Below are positions 1-6,150 of a stretch of 8,955 bases of DNA, piece after piece. The position numbers and the translations under genes were made by a program. The notes beneath the pieces were generated by a model, which saw only the letters and a list, made by a program, of their open reading frames with translations, did no database searches and was not told where the DNA came from. Numbering within the stretch: position 1 is the first letter of the stretch; each line of letters begins with the position of its first letter. The stretch lies in contig CACZNO010000070.1 in assembly GCA_902782505.1 (NCBI GenBank), forward strand, positions 1 to 8,955. Direction: 5' to 3'. This stretch comes from an uncultured Erysipelotrichaceae bacterium. GTDB taxonomy: Bacteria > Bacillota_I > Bacilli_A > Erysipelotrichales > Erysipelotrichaceae.

Positions 1-258
1 GTGTTGGGCGGATGGATCGCGGATACTCCGGGGTTTTCCTCGCTGGAATTCGCGGCGATTTCGTCGAAGAAACTCGCGAAATGCGTACCCGATTTTCAAA
101 TCGGGGAACCTTGCCGGTTTGAGGACTGCCGGCATCTCAAAGAACCCGGATGCAGGGTCCGGGAGAAGGCGGAAAACGGGGAAATCTCGAAGATCCGCTA
201 TCAGAATTATCTGGAAATCATACCTCTTTGCGATCAGATAAAGGAGTGGGAAAAATGA
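1..258 (+). CDS. rsgA: Ribosome small subunit-dependent GTPase A, C-terminal part (5' truncated)
   Basis: This is the last 85 residues of RsgA (YjeQ/CpgA), a circularly permuted GTPase that helps late maturation of the 30S ribosomal subunit. The fragment opens in the G3 region (GGWIADTPGF, with DTPG at residues 8-11), which in this permuted family lies just before the C-terminal zinc domain. The zinc ligands are visible as C38, C43, H45 and C51 (C-x4-C-x-H-x5-C). The final helix follows (around KIRYQNYLEI). The GTG at base 1 is not a real start; the gene continues upstream of the window. The stop codon overlaps the rpe start as ATGA at 255-258, so translation of the two is probably coupled. 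The rsgA-rpe-thiN order is common in Bacillota. Confidence 0.95.
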   Translation: MLGGWIADTPGFSSLEFAAISSKKLAKCVPDFQIGEPCRFEDCRHLKEPGCRVREKAENGEISKIRYQNYLEIIPLCDQIKEWEK

Positions 259-908
259 ATATGATCATCGCACCGTCGGTATTATCGATGGATTTCTCGA
301 AAATGGGACAACAGCTGGAAGAACTGAACGCGTCGAAGGCGGAAGCCATTCACTTTGACGTGATGGACGGACATTTTGTGCCGAATCTGACCTTCGGACC
401 GGATCTTCTTAGGGGATTCCGCAAGGCGTCCGATAAATTCATGGACGTGCATTTAATGGTGACGGATCCGGCGAAATTCGCGGAGACCTTCATCCGCAAC
501 GGAGCCAACCAGATCACGTTCCATGCGGAAGCGGTAACGGAAGAAGAAGGCGTCAAACTGGTGGAGGAAATCCATAAAAACGGCGCGAAGGCCGGCGTCT
601 CCATCAAGCCCGGCACCGGATTAGACGCGTTAAAACCGTATCTGGAAATCGTGGATACGGTGTTGGTGATGACGGTGGAGCCGGGATTCGGCGGACAGGC
701 TTTCATGGAAGACATGATGGGGAAAGTGCGCGCCTTAATGATCTACCGCGATCAAAGGGACTTACAGTTCCGCATTGAAGTCGACGGGGGAATCAACGGG
801 GAAACCGTGAAGATCGCCAGAGAAAGCGGCGCGGACATGTTCGTGGCGGGATCCTACATCTTCAAGTATCCCAAGGGCATCGCCGCGGGCGTAGAATCCC
901 TCTTATGA
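255..908 (+). CDS. rpe: Ribulose-phosphate 3-epimerase
   Basis: Cytosolic enzyme of the pentose phosphate pathway, interconverting D-ribulose 5-phosphate and D-xylulose 5-phosphate. The 217-residue length is normal for this TIM-barrel family. Visible motifs in order: IAPSVLS (5-11), HFDVMDGHFVPN with metal ligand H33 and catalytic D35 (33-44), HLMV with metal ligand H66, MTVEPGFGGQ forming the phosphate-side loop (139-148), and VDGGIN with the second catalytic Asp D177. The start at 255 is chosen because AAGGAG lies at 241-246, 8 bases upstream, and because the protein then begins MNMIIAPSV as expected. The same frame is open upstream to an ATG at 150, but that would overlap rsgA by over 100 bases and add a non-family N terminus. 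The stop overlaps the thiN start (ATGA, 905-908). Confidence 0.97.
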   Translation: MNMIIAPSVLSMDFSKMGQQLEELNASKAEAIHFDVMDGHFVPNLTFGPDLLRGFRKASDKFMDVHLMVTDPAKFAETFIRNGANQITFHAEAVTEEEGVKLVEEIHKNGAKAGVSIKPGTGLDALKPYLEIVDTVLVMTVEPGFGGQAFMEDMMGKVRALMIYRDQRDLQFRIEVDGGINGETVKIARESGADMFVAGSYIFKYPKGIAAGVESLL

Positions 909-1507
909 AAAAAGAAGTCCGGATCCTGGCGGGCAACGCCAAAGAAGTTCCCTTGCGGGAAGGGGATTGGATCGGATGCGACTACGGGGCCTATCTTCTT
1001 GCGGAAAACGGGATTTCCATGGTTTTGGCCGTCGGGGACTTTGATTCCGTGAAAGATACGGATCTCATCCGGCAGTACGCGAAGGAATTCGTAAAACTGA
1101 ATCCTGTCAAGAATGAATCCGATCTGGAAGAAGCCGTTGCCTATGCGAAAACAAAGTATGAACACATGACCGTATACGGTGCGTTAGGCGGACGGATCGA
1201 TCATGAAATATCGGCTTTGCGTTTAATCACGGAACGGAATGAACCGATTGTGTTCGAGAATGCGCAAAACCGCGTTTTCCGGCTCGATGACGGCGTGTTT
1301 ACGATTCCGAAGGACAAGTTTACGTATCTGTCGTTTTTTGCCCTAAAAGAGACGGAAATCACGCTAGAGGGCGTAAAGTATCCGCTGGAAAAACGCCGGA
1401 TCACACCCCGGGATCTCTATCTTCTGTCCAATGAGATCCTGAAGGAAGAAGCGATCGTAAAACTGAAAGGCCCGGTCCTGGTGATCCAGTCTTCCGACAG
1501 GAAATAA
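905..1507 (+). CDS. thiN: Thiamine pyrophosphokinase
   Basis: Transfers a pyrophosphate group from ATP to thiamine, giving the cofactor thiamine pyrophosphate. The 200-residue length fits the bacterial two-domain enzyme. The catalytic N-terminal domain shows GDFDS (44-48), the acidic motif KNESDLEEA (69-77) and GALGGRIDHE (92-101), all family signatures around the Mg-ATP and thiamine sites. The C-terminal part, from about residue 115, is the beta-rich thiamine-binding domain (KETEITLEGVKYPL, then LYLLSNE). In many family members the acidic motif has Thr before Asp; here it is Ser (S72-D73), a conservative change. The start overlaps the rpe stop (ATGA), so this is the third gene of a translationally coupled operon. 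It ends directly at a hairpin terminator. The cofactor is used by transketolase, which shares substrates with Rpe. Confidence 0.95.
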   Translation: MKKEVRILAGNAKEVPLREGDWIGCDYGAYLLAENGISMVLAVGDFDSVKDTDLIRQYAKEFVKLNPVKNESDLEEAVAYAKTKYEHMTVYGALGGRIDHEISALRLITERNEPIVFENAQNRVFRLDDGVFTIPKDKFTYLSFFALKETEITLEGVKYPLEKRRITPRDLYLLSNEILKEEAIVKLKGPVLVIQSSDRK

Positions 1508-1532
1508 AAAACTGAGAGAGATCTCAGTTTTT
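1507..1532. terminator. Bidirectional intrinsic terminator between thiN and a convergent small ORF
   Basis: An 11-bp perfect stem (1507-1517 with 1522-1532) encloses a GAGA tetraloop at 1518-1521. The core CTGAGA/TCTCAG is flanked by A-runs on the left and T-runs on the right, so each strand gives a hairpin followed by U's. It begins at the last base of thiN and would stop the rsgA-rpe-thiN transcript. On the other strand it overlaps the stop codon of the 40-aa ORF at 1524-1646. Confidence 0.85.
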
Positions 1533-1646
1533 GTTCGGTTCGTTTTGAAGGATTTCCGCGGTGATCTTTCCGATCGTATAACAGATATCGGGTTCTGCGT
1601 TCATGCGGGTTTTTACCGGTAAAGAGAATAAAACTTCGTAACTCAT
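1524..1646 (-). CDS. Small hypothetical protein (40 aa), unrecognised
   Basis: A 40-codon ORF on the minus strand with a good Shine-Dalgarno (GGGAG, plus-strand bases 1654-1658) 7-8 bases before the ATG. It begins MSYEVLFSLPV and ends QNEPNKN; residues 18-33 read EPDICYTIGKITAEIL. It has no signal peptide or membrane segment. There is one Cys (C22). Codon choice (ATC, GCG, CCG, GAA) resembles the surrounding genes, which supports real coding. The stop codon sits inside the hairpin shared with thiN, a natural end for a convergent transcript. The frame stays open upstream to about 1712 but offers no ATG, GTG or TTG, so the ATG at 1646 is the only standard start. I do not recognise the family. 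It could be a real conserved small protein or chance; the ribosome binding site, codon use and terminator favour a real gene. Confidence 0.5.
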   Translation of the reverse strand: MSYEVLFSLPVKTRMNAEPDICYTIGKITAEILQNEPNKN

Positions 1647-1744
1647 GCGTCTTTCTCCCGCAGAATAGAAAAACGCCTTGAAAACAACAGTTTCAAACCG
1701 GCAGGAATGCTATAATGGTGACGGGTGAAATACAGCTGCTTCAT
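1643..1744 (-). CDS. Possible small ORF (33 aa) upstream of the 40-aa ORF
   Basis: A 33-codon minus-strand ORF starting MKQLYFTRHHYS and ending LREKDA, whose TGA overlaps the ATG of the next small ORF as ATGA, the same coupling seen in rsgA-rpe-thiN. A purine-rich GGAAGAG lies just upstream of its ATG; an in-frame ATG four codons earlier (base 1756) is the alternative start. The MKQLYFTRH start resembles the N terminus of histidine phosphatases, but the Gly/Glu that should follow RH are absent and nothing later fits. It is basic and hydrophobic in part (LKLLFSRRFSIL). It may be a leader ORF, a gene remnant or chance. Confidence 0.22.
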   Translation of the reverse strand: MKQLYFTRHHYSIPAGLKLLFSRRFSILREKDA

Positions 1745-1797
1745 AGGCTCTTCCATGTAACATTAACAGTTTAGCATAAAAGCGCAAAACAGCGGGC

Positions 1798-1824
1798 AAA
1801 AAGAAAAACAGCGTAGCGCTGTTT
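1798..1824 (-). terminator. Intrinsic terminator of rpmB
   Basis: An 8-bp stem AAACAGCG/CGCTGTTT (1806-1813 with 1817-1824) with a 3-base loop; a 7-bp stem with a 5-base loop is the more relaxed form. On the minus strand it is followed by a T-rich tract (TTTTTCTTTTTG, plus-strand 1797-1808). It lies about 25 bases after the rpmB stop. On the plus strand the downstream run is poor (GTTTGTCTTGG), so it mainly serves rpmB. Confidence 0.85.
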
Positions 1825-1849
1825 GTCTTGGTCAGCTTTCAGTAATCGC

Positions 1850-2047
1850 TTACTGTTTCGCCATCTGAGCTTTTAATGTACGAAGGCCACGAGCGGACAT
1901 AAGAACTTTCATCGTATGACCATTTTCATCAGTGACTTTCACCTTGTGAAGGTTCGGGCTCCATTTTCTGCGTGTAGCTCTTAAGGAATGTGACCGCTTG
2001 TTGCCGGAGATCGTCTTCTTTCCGGTGACTGCGCAAGTTCTGGGCAT
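1850..2047 (-). CDS. rpmB: Large ribosomal subunit protein bL28
   Basis: A 65-residue basic protein of the 50S subunit, the usual length for bL28. The hallmark N terminus is clear: CAVTGKKTISGNKRSHS (5-21), then the ATRRKWSPNL segment, an HKVKV strand, and the C-terminal VLMSARGLRTLK. It has only one Cys (C5), so it is the form without a zinc-binding cysteine set, as in many Bacillota. An AAGGGGG purine run (plus-strand about 2056-2062) precedes the ATG. It is transcribed alone against its neighbours, with its own promoter at 2080-2108 and terminator at 1798-1824. An inverted rpmB downstream of rsgA-rpe-thiN is a familiar Bacillota arrangement. Confidence 0.97.
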   Translation of the reverse strand: MPRTCAVTGKKTISGNKRSHSLRATRRKWSPNLHKVKVTDENGHTMKVLMSARGLRTLKAQMAKQ

Positions 2048-2079
2048 GACGCAACCCCCTTTCTTATAAGTGCCTCGAC

Positions 2080-2108
2080 ATTATAACACGCGAAAAAGGG
2101 GAATGCAA
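2080..2108 (-). promoter_or_regulatory. Sigma-A-type promoter of rpmB
   Basis: On the minus strand, TTGCAT (plus-strand 2103-2108) and a perfect TATAAT (2080-2085) are separated by exactly 17 bases, with a TG one base before the -10 (extended -10, TGTTATAAT). This is the best promoter in the window, as expected for a ribosomal protein gene. Transcription would begin near 2073, leaving a leader of about 25 bases. Confidence 0.88.
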
Positions 2109-2162
2109 GAAGAAAAGGGTGAGAAAAAAACCGAAATCGAATCATCCATATCGGTAGGAATA

Positions 2163-2171
2163 TGATAAAAT
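2163..2171 (+). promoter_or_regulatory. Probable extended -10 promoter of ftsA-ftsZ
   Basis: TGATAAAAT matches the extended -10 consensus (TGnTATAAT) at all but one -10 base. No convincing -35 hexamer lies 16-18 bases upstream, which is tolerated by extended -10 promoters. It sits about 30 bases before the ftsA start and is divergent from the rpmB promoter, with some 70 bases between them. Confidence 0.5.
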
Positions 2172-2201
2172 AAATAAGAATAGTCAGGAGGCCAAAACGG
2201 C

Positions 2202-3452
2202 ATGGCGGATAGACAGATTTTAGCGGCATTGGAAATCACCGATCATGAAGTACGACTGCTGGTCGGAGAGTATCACGATACCCGGGTCAATGTTCTGCGT
2301 ACGGAGATTGTCCCGGTCAAGGCGATGGATGGATTTGCGATCAAGAATCCGTCAGCGCTTTCCGACGCGATCAAGACCGCGGCGAAGAACGCTTCGGAAG
2401 CTTTAGGCATGGAAATCAAGAGAGTCTTAGTGGCGATCCCGAGCTACCGTGTCATGAAGAACAACATCCGTATTTCGATGGGAATCGATAACTATGAAAG
2501 AAAAGTCAAGATCGAGGATCTGCAGGCATTGGTGCGCAAGGGCTATACCTATCCGATGCCGGAAGACAAAGCGCTGATCAACTGGATGCCGTTAAAGTAC
2601 TATACGAACCGGATCGCGTTCAAACGGATGCCGTTGGATGAACCGTGCGACCTTCTGGAAGTCGAACTGGATCTTTACGGAGCGGATAAGTTCACTTCGT
2701 ACGATTACGCCCGGGCGGTCGACGCAGCGGGATTGGAAATCGTGGATGTATGTCTGGATATCTACGCGGCGGCGAAGGAAGCGGCGCTGTTTGAGCTTTC
2801 CGTCAATAAACCTGTCGTCGTGACGGATGTCGAACATGAACGCACGACGCTGGCCATTCTTCATAACGGAAGAATCGAGGCGACCAAACTGTTAGAGACA
2901 GGCTACGGCGAATGGGAAAAGGCCATGACGAAAGCGTACCCGATTTCGGAAGAAACGGCGCATAAACTGATTTTCCAGAATGCGGACCTGGCGGATCATC
3001 TGCCGGATGACACCCCGGTGCATTTATGGAAAAGCGAAGAGAGAACCCACCAGATCACGGTGCGGGATCTCAACAACCACCTCAAACCGGCCATCAAGGC
3101 ATGGGCGGATGAAATCGCCTATACCGCCGGAGAACTGTTCAAAGTTCCGAACCTGCAGGTCGTATTGACCGGGACCGGGGCGGAATTGGACGGACTGGAA
3201 GATTATTTCCGGCTGAACTACGGCGTGGCGGCGTCGGTGTACTATCCCGATACGATCGGGGTGCGCAAGACGTACTGGACCGTAGCCCTGGGGCTGATTT
3301 ATTCCTTCGTGGATACCTATCCGCTTTATCGGAACAAAAAGATGAGCGTGGATATTGTCGAGCCGGTGAAAAAGAAAAAGAAACAGGACGCACAATCGGA
3401 AGAAGACGACGCGGTCACAAAGAAATTAAAGAGCTTCTTCCAGACAAAATAA
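2202..3452 (+). CDS. ftsA: Cell division protein FtsA, divergent
   Basis: Actin-family protein expected to anchor the FtsZ ring to the inner face of the membrane. The 416-residue length, the position directly before ftsZ and the fold-level landmarks support the call. The N terminus reads LEITDHEVRLLVGEY (10-24) where FtsA usually has LEIGTxKVxxLVGE. An IA/IC-domain stretch follows, with RVLVAIPSYRV near residue 80. The second phosphate loop reads VVVTDVEHERTTLAIL (205-220) where the family has a glycine-rich DIGGGT; D209 is kept, the glycines are not. The adenosine motif VVLTGTGAELDGLEDYF (320-336) is well preserved. The C terminus has a run of five lysines (390-394), an acidic patch and the helix AVTKKLKSFF (404-413), which suits an amphipathic membrane-targeting sequence. 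AGGAGG at 2186-2191 is an excellent ribosome binding site. ftsZ follows after 22 bases. Confidence 0.88.
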   Translation: MADRQILAALEITDHEVRLLVGEYHDTRVNVLRTEIVPVKAMDGFAIKNPSALSDAIKTAAKNASEALGMEIKRVLVAIPSYRVMKNNIRISMGIDNYERKVKIEDLQALVRKGYTYPMPEDKALINWMPLKYYTNRIAFKRMPLDEPCDLLEVELDLYGADKFTSYDYARAVDAAGLEIVDVCLDIYAAAKEAALFELSVNKPVVVTDVEHERTTLAILHNGRIEATKLLETGYGEWEKAMTKAYPISEETAHKLIFQNADLADHLPDDTPVHLWKSEERTHQITVRDLNNHLKPAIKAWADEIAYTAGELFKVPNLQVVLTGTGAELDGLEDYFRLNYGVAASVYYPDTIGVRKTYWTVALGLIYSFVDTYPLYRNKKMSVDIVEPVKKKKKQDAQSEEDDAVTKKLKSFFQTK

Positions 3453-3474
3453 AAAAGAGTAAAGGAGAACGGAT

Positions 3475-4515
3475 ATGAGCGAACATGAAGCATTCAAGAC
3501 GAGAATCAAAGTATTCGGCGTCGGCGGAGCAGGATGCAACGCGGTAACACGCATGGTAAACGAGGGAGTCCAGAACGTTGACTTCTATTTGGTCAACCTG
3601 GATCAGGCGGTATTGGACGCTTCCCCGGTGGAAAACAAGATTTCTTTAGGAAAACTCGGCGCAGGCGGAAATCCGGAAGTCGGAAGAAAAGCGGCGGAGG
3701 AACATGAAGAAGAACTGAAAGAAGCGGTCAAGGGTGCCGACATGGTATTCGTTACCGCGGGTTTAGGAGGCGGAACCGGTACCGGCGCGACACCGCTCAT
3801 CGCGAAACTGGCAAAGGAACAGGGCGCGCTGACGGTCGGCGTTGTCACCAAGCCGTTCTTATTCGAAGGCAAGAAGAGAATGATGCAGGCGTTAAACGGA
3901 TTGGACGATCTGAAGCCGCATGTAGACTCTTTGATTATTATATCCAACCAGAAATTATTATCGGTCATCGGGAATATCCCCATCACCGAATCCTTCAAGG
4001 AAGCGGATAACGTATTACGTCAGGCAGTCCAGACGATCACCGACCTGGTGGCGGTACCGATTCTGGTCAACGTCGACTTCAACGACGTACGTTCGGTCAT
4101 GAAGGGGCAGGGCAACGCCCTGATCGGTATCGGTATGGCGGAAGGCGAAGACAAGGCGAAGAAAGCCGCGGTCAAAGCCATCCAGAGTCCGTTGCTGGAA
4201 GCGCAGATTTCCGGTGCGAAGAACGCGATCGTCAATGTGACCGGCGGTCCGAATGTCACGTTACTGGATGCGCAGGAAGTTACCGATATCATCACCCAGG
4301 CAGCCGGAACCGATCTGGATATTATCTGGGGTGTGGCGATCAACGAAAAACTGGGCGACGCGATCATCGTTACGGTTATCGCGACCGGTTTCGAATCTCC
4401 GTCCGACCGTTCGGTGCGTCATGACGAGATCCTTGTCGAAAACAAGGAAGTCAACGTGACGAAGGAACCGGAAAAGGTCGACGATTTCGCCAAGACGTTC
4501 CGTTTCCGCGACTAA
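3475..4515 (+). CDS. ftsZ: Cell division protein FtsZ
   Basis: Tubulin-like GTPase that polymerises into the cytokinetic ring. The GTP-binding core is plain: VGGAGCNAV (T1, 16-24), NLD in place of the usual NTD (T2, 41-43), LGAGGNPEVG (T3, 61-70), the signature GGGTGTG (T4, 98-104), and the T7 synergy loop NVDFNDV (199-205) with both aspartates D201 and D204. The C-terminal domain ends at VTVIATGF (about 299-306). At 346 residues it is shorter than typical homologues: about five residues (usually like KLTRG) are missing before T3, and only 40 residues follow the core, with a short charged linker ending DDFAKTFRFRD, perhaps a variant of the conserved tail that binds FtsA. AAAGGAG at 3461-3467 precedes the start by 7 bases. 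It is cotranscribed with ftsA and ends at a strong terminator. Confidence 0.96.
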   Translation: MSEHEAFKTRIKVFGVGGAGCNAVTRMVNEGVQNVDFYLVNLDQAVLDASPVENKISLGKLGAGGNPEVGRKAAEEHEEELKEAVKGADMVFVTAGLGGGTGTGATPLIAKLAKEQGALTVGVVTKPFLFEGKKRMMQALNGLDDLKPHVDSLIIISNQKLLSVIGNIPITESFKEADNVLRQAVQTITDLVAVPILVNVDFNDVRSVMKGQGNALIGIGMAEGEDKAKKAAVKAIQSPLLEAQISGAKNAIVNVTGGPNVTLLDAQEVTDIITQAAGTDLDIIWGVAINEKLGDAIIVTVIATGFESPSDRSVRHDEILVENKEVNVTKEPEKVDDFAKTFRFRD

Positions 4516-4532
4516 GCGCTCATTGAACCGAT

Positions 4533-4556
4533 AAGCCGGCATCTGCCGGCTTTTTT
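4533..4556 (+). terminator. Intrinsic terminator after ftsZ
   Basis: A GC-rich stem AAGCCGGC/GCCGGCTT (4533-4540 with 4545-4552) with loop ATCT, followed by a run of T's to 4556. It lies about 18 bases after the ftsZ stop and separates ftsA-ftsZ from guaB. Confidence 0.93.
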
Positions 4557-4601
4557 CGATCGGAAAAAGAAAAAAAATGAGGCGCATAAGCGGAAACAGG
4601 G

Positions 4602-4607
4602 TATAAT
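4602..4607 (+). promoter_or_regulatory. Likely -10 element of the guaB promoter
   Basis: A perfect TATAAT lies 32 bases before the guaB start and downstream of the ftsZ terminator. No good -35 box is visible at 16-19 bases upstream (the region reads around ATGAGGCGC) and there is no TG extension, so it may be weak or need an activator. The leader is too short to hold a purine riboswitch. A GGGAGG ribosome binding site follows at 4625-4630. Confidence 0.55.
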
Positions 4608-4639
4608 AAACTCATTAAAAACGCGGGAGGAAAGAGTAC

Positions 4640-6148
4640 ATGGCGAAATATTACAAAGAACCGGCACATACGTTCAGTGAATACCTTCTGGTCCCGGGAT
4701 ACTCGGATGAAAACTGCATCCCGAATAACGTATCTCTGAAAACTCCGTTAGTGAAATTCAAAAAGGGCGAGGAACCGTCTTTATCGCTGAATATCCCGAT
4801 GGTGTCCGCGATCATGCAGTCGGTGTCCAATGACACGATGGCGATCGCTTTGGCGAAGGAAGGCGGCCTGTCTTTTATTTGCGGTGCGCAATCCATCGAG
4901 GATGAAGCGGCGATGGTGGAAAGGGTCAAGAGCTACAAAGCGGGGTTTGTCGTTTCCGATTCCAATCTGAAACCGGAAGACACTCTCGAAGATGTCGTGA
5001 AGTTGTTGAAGAAAACCGGGCATTCCACAATGGCTGTGACTGCGGACGGATCGAGCCACGGGGAACTTCTGGGAATCCTGACCAGCCGCGATTACCGGCT
5101 GAACCGCATGCCGATGGACACAAGAGTCGCCGACATCATGACTCCGTTTGATAAACTGATCTACGCGAAGGAAGGATGTACGCTTTCCGAAGCGAACGAT
5201 ATTATCTGGGAACACAAGCTGAATACGCTTCCGGTCGTGGGTGAAGGAAGAAAACTGTCTTCGTTTGTCTTCCGCAAGGACTACAGTTCCCACAAGGAAA
5301 ATCCGTTGGAACTTCTGGATGAACACAAGCGGTTCTTAGTCGGAGCGGGCATCAATACCCGGGATTATAAAAAACGCGTGCCGGCACTTGTCAAAGCCGG
5401 TGCGGACGTGTTATGTATCGATTCTTCGGAAGGATTCAGCGCCTGGCAGAAGAATACCCTGGCGTGGATCCGGGAAAACTACGGCGATACGGTGAAAGTC
5501 GGCGCCGGGAATATCGTGGACGCGGAAGGGTTCTACTTCCTGGCGGAATGCGGCGCGGATTTCGTGAAGATCGGCATCGGCGGAGGCTCCATCTGTATCA
5601 CGCGTGAAACCAAGGGAATCGGACGCGGACAGGCGACGGCCGTTATTGAAGTCGCAAAGGCGCGGGATGAGTATTTCAAACGCACGGGGATCTACGTACC
5701 GATCTGTTCGGACGGCGGGATCGTCCACGATTACCATGTGACGCTGGCTTTGGCGATGGGTGCGGATTTCTGTATGCTGGGAAGATATTTTGCACGGTTT
5801 GACGAATCCCCGACGGAACGTCTGTTGGTCAACGGACATTACGTCAAGGAATACTGGGGCGAAGGTTCCAACCGCGCGCGCAACTGGCAGCGTTATGACC
5901 TCGGAGGAGAAAAGAAACTGAGCTTCGAGGAAGGCGTGGATTCCTATGTACCGTATGCCGGAGCGTTAAAGGACGGCGTGGCACAGACCACATACAAGAT
6001 CAAATCCACCATGTGCAACTGCGGCGCGACAAACCTGGAAGACTTCCGCGACAAGGCGAAGCTGACCCTGGTATCGTCGACCTCCATCGTGGAAGGCGGA
6101 GCGCATGATGTCATCGTCCGTCATAAGGATGACGGTTACAAGGGATAG
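4640..6148 (+). CDS. guaB: Inosine-5'-monophosphate dehydrogenase, Tritrichomonas-like type
   Basis: Oxidises IMP to XMP with NAD+, the committed step to guanine nucleotides. The catalytic TIM barrel is split by a CBS-pair domain at roughly residues 95-215 (second CBS around [11 protein letters not shown]). Active-site landmarks: D261 in CIDSSEGF, the cysteine loop [12 protein letters not shown] with catalytic C319, D358 in CSDGGI (IMP ribose), and the mobile flap [10 protein letters not shown] with R418 and Y419. These positions coincide with the residue numbers known for the Tritrichomonas foetus enzyme (D261, C319, D358, R418, Y419), and the start [20 protein letters not shown] and length (502 versus 503) resemble it closely. 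More common bacterial GuaB proteins have GPGSICTTR and a different flap. The start is fixed by GGGAGG nine bases upstream. The next gene begins two bases after the stop, so they share a transcript. Confidence 0.97.
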   Translation: MAKYYKEPAHTFSEYLLVPGYSDENCIPNNVSLKTPLVKFKKGEEPSLSLNIPMVSAIMQSVSNDTMAIALAKEGGLSFICGAQSIEDEAAMVERVKSYKAGFVVSDSNLKPEDTLEDVVKLLKKTGHSTMAVTADGSSHGELLGILTSRDYRLNRMPMDTRVADIMTPFDKLIYAKEGCTLSEANDIIWEHKLNTLPVVGEGRKLSSFVFRKDYSSHKENPLELLDEHKRFLVGAGINTRDYKKRVPALVKAGADVLCIDSSEGFSAWQKNTLAWIRENYGDTVKVGAGNIVDAEGFYFLAECGADFVKIGIGGGSICITRETKGIGRGQATAVIEVAKARDEYFKRTGIYVPICSDGGIVHDYHVTLALAMGADFCMLGRYFARFDESPTERLLVNGHYVKEYWGEGSNRARNWQRYDLGGEKKLSFEEGVDSYVPYAGALKDGVAQTTYKIKSTMCNCGATNLEDFRDKAKLTLVSSTSIVEGGAHDVIVRHKDDGYKG

Positions 6149-6150
6149 TT

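Noticed and set aside
150..254. N-terminal extension of rpe from the ATG at 150
   Set aside because: It would overlap rsgA by more than 100 bases and add residues absent from the family; the ATG at 255 has an ideal AAGGAG and gives the canonical N terminus.
1643..1744. Histidine phosphatase pseudogene suggested by MKQLYFTRH
   Set aside because: Only nine residues match; the essential Gly-Glu/Gln after RH is missing and no further phosphatase motif appears in any frame up to the next gene.
3024..3395. Minus-strand open frames within ftsA, and similar ones within rpe, guaB and rlmD
   Set aside because: All lie opposite well-supported genes, show no family motifs and lack convincing ribosome binding sites.
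4557..4639. Purine riboswitch upstream of guaB
   Set aside because: Only about 30 bases lie between the -10 element and the start codon, too short for an aptamer and expression platform, and no matching stems are visible.
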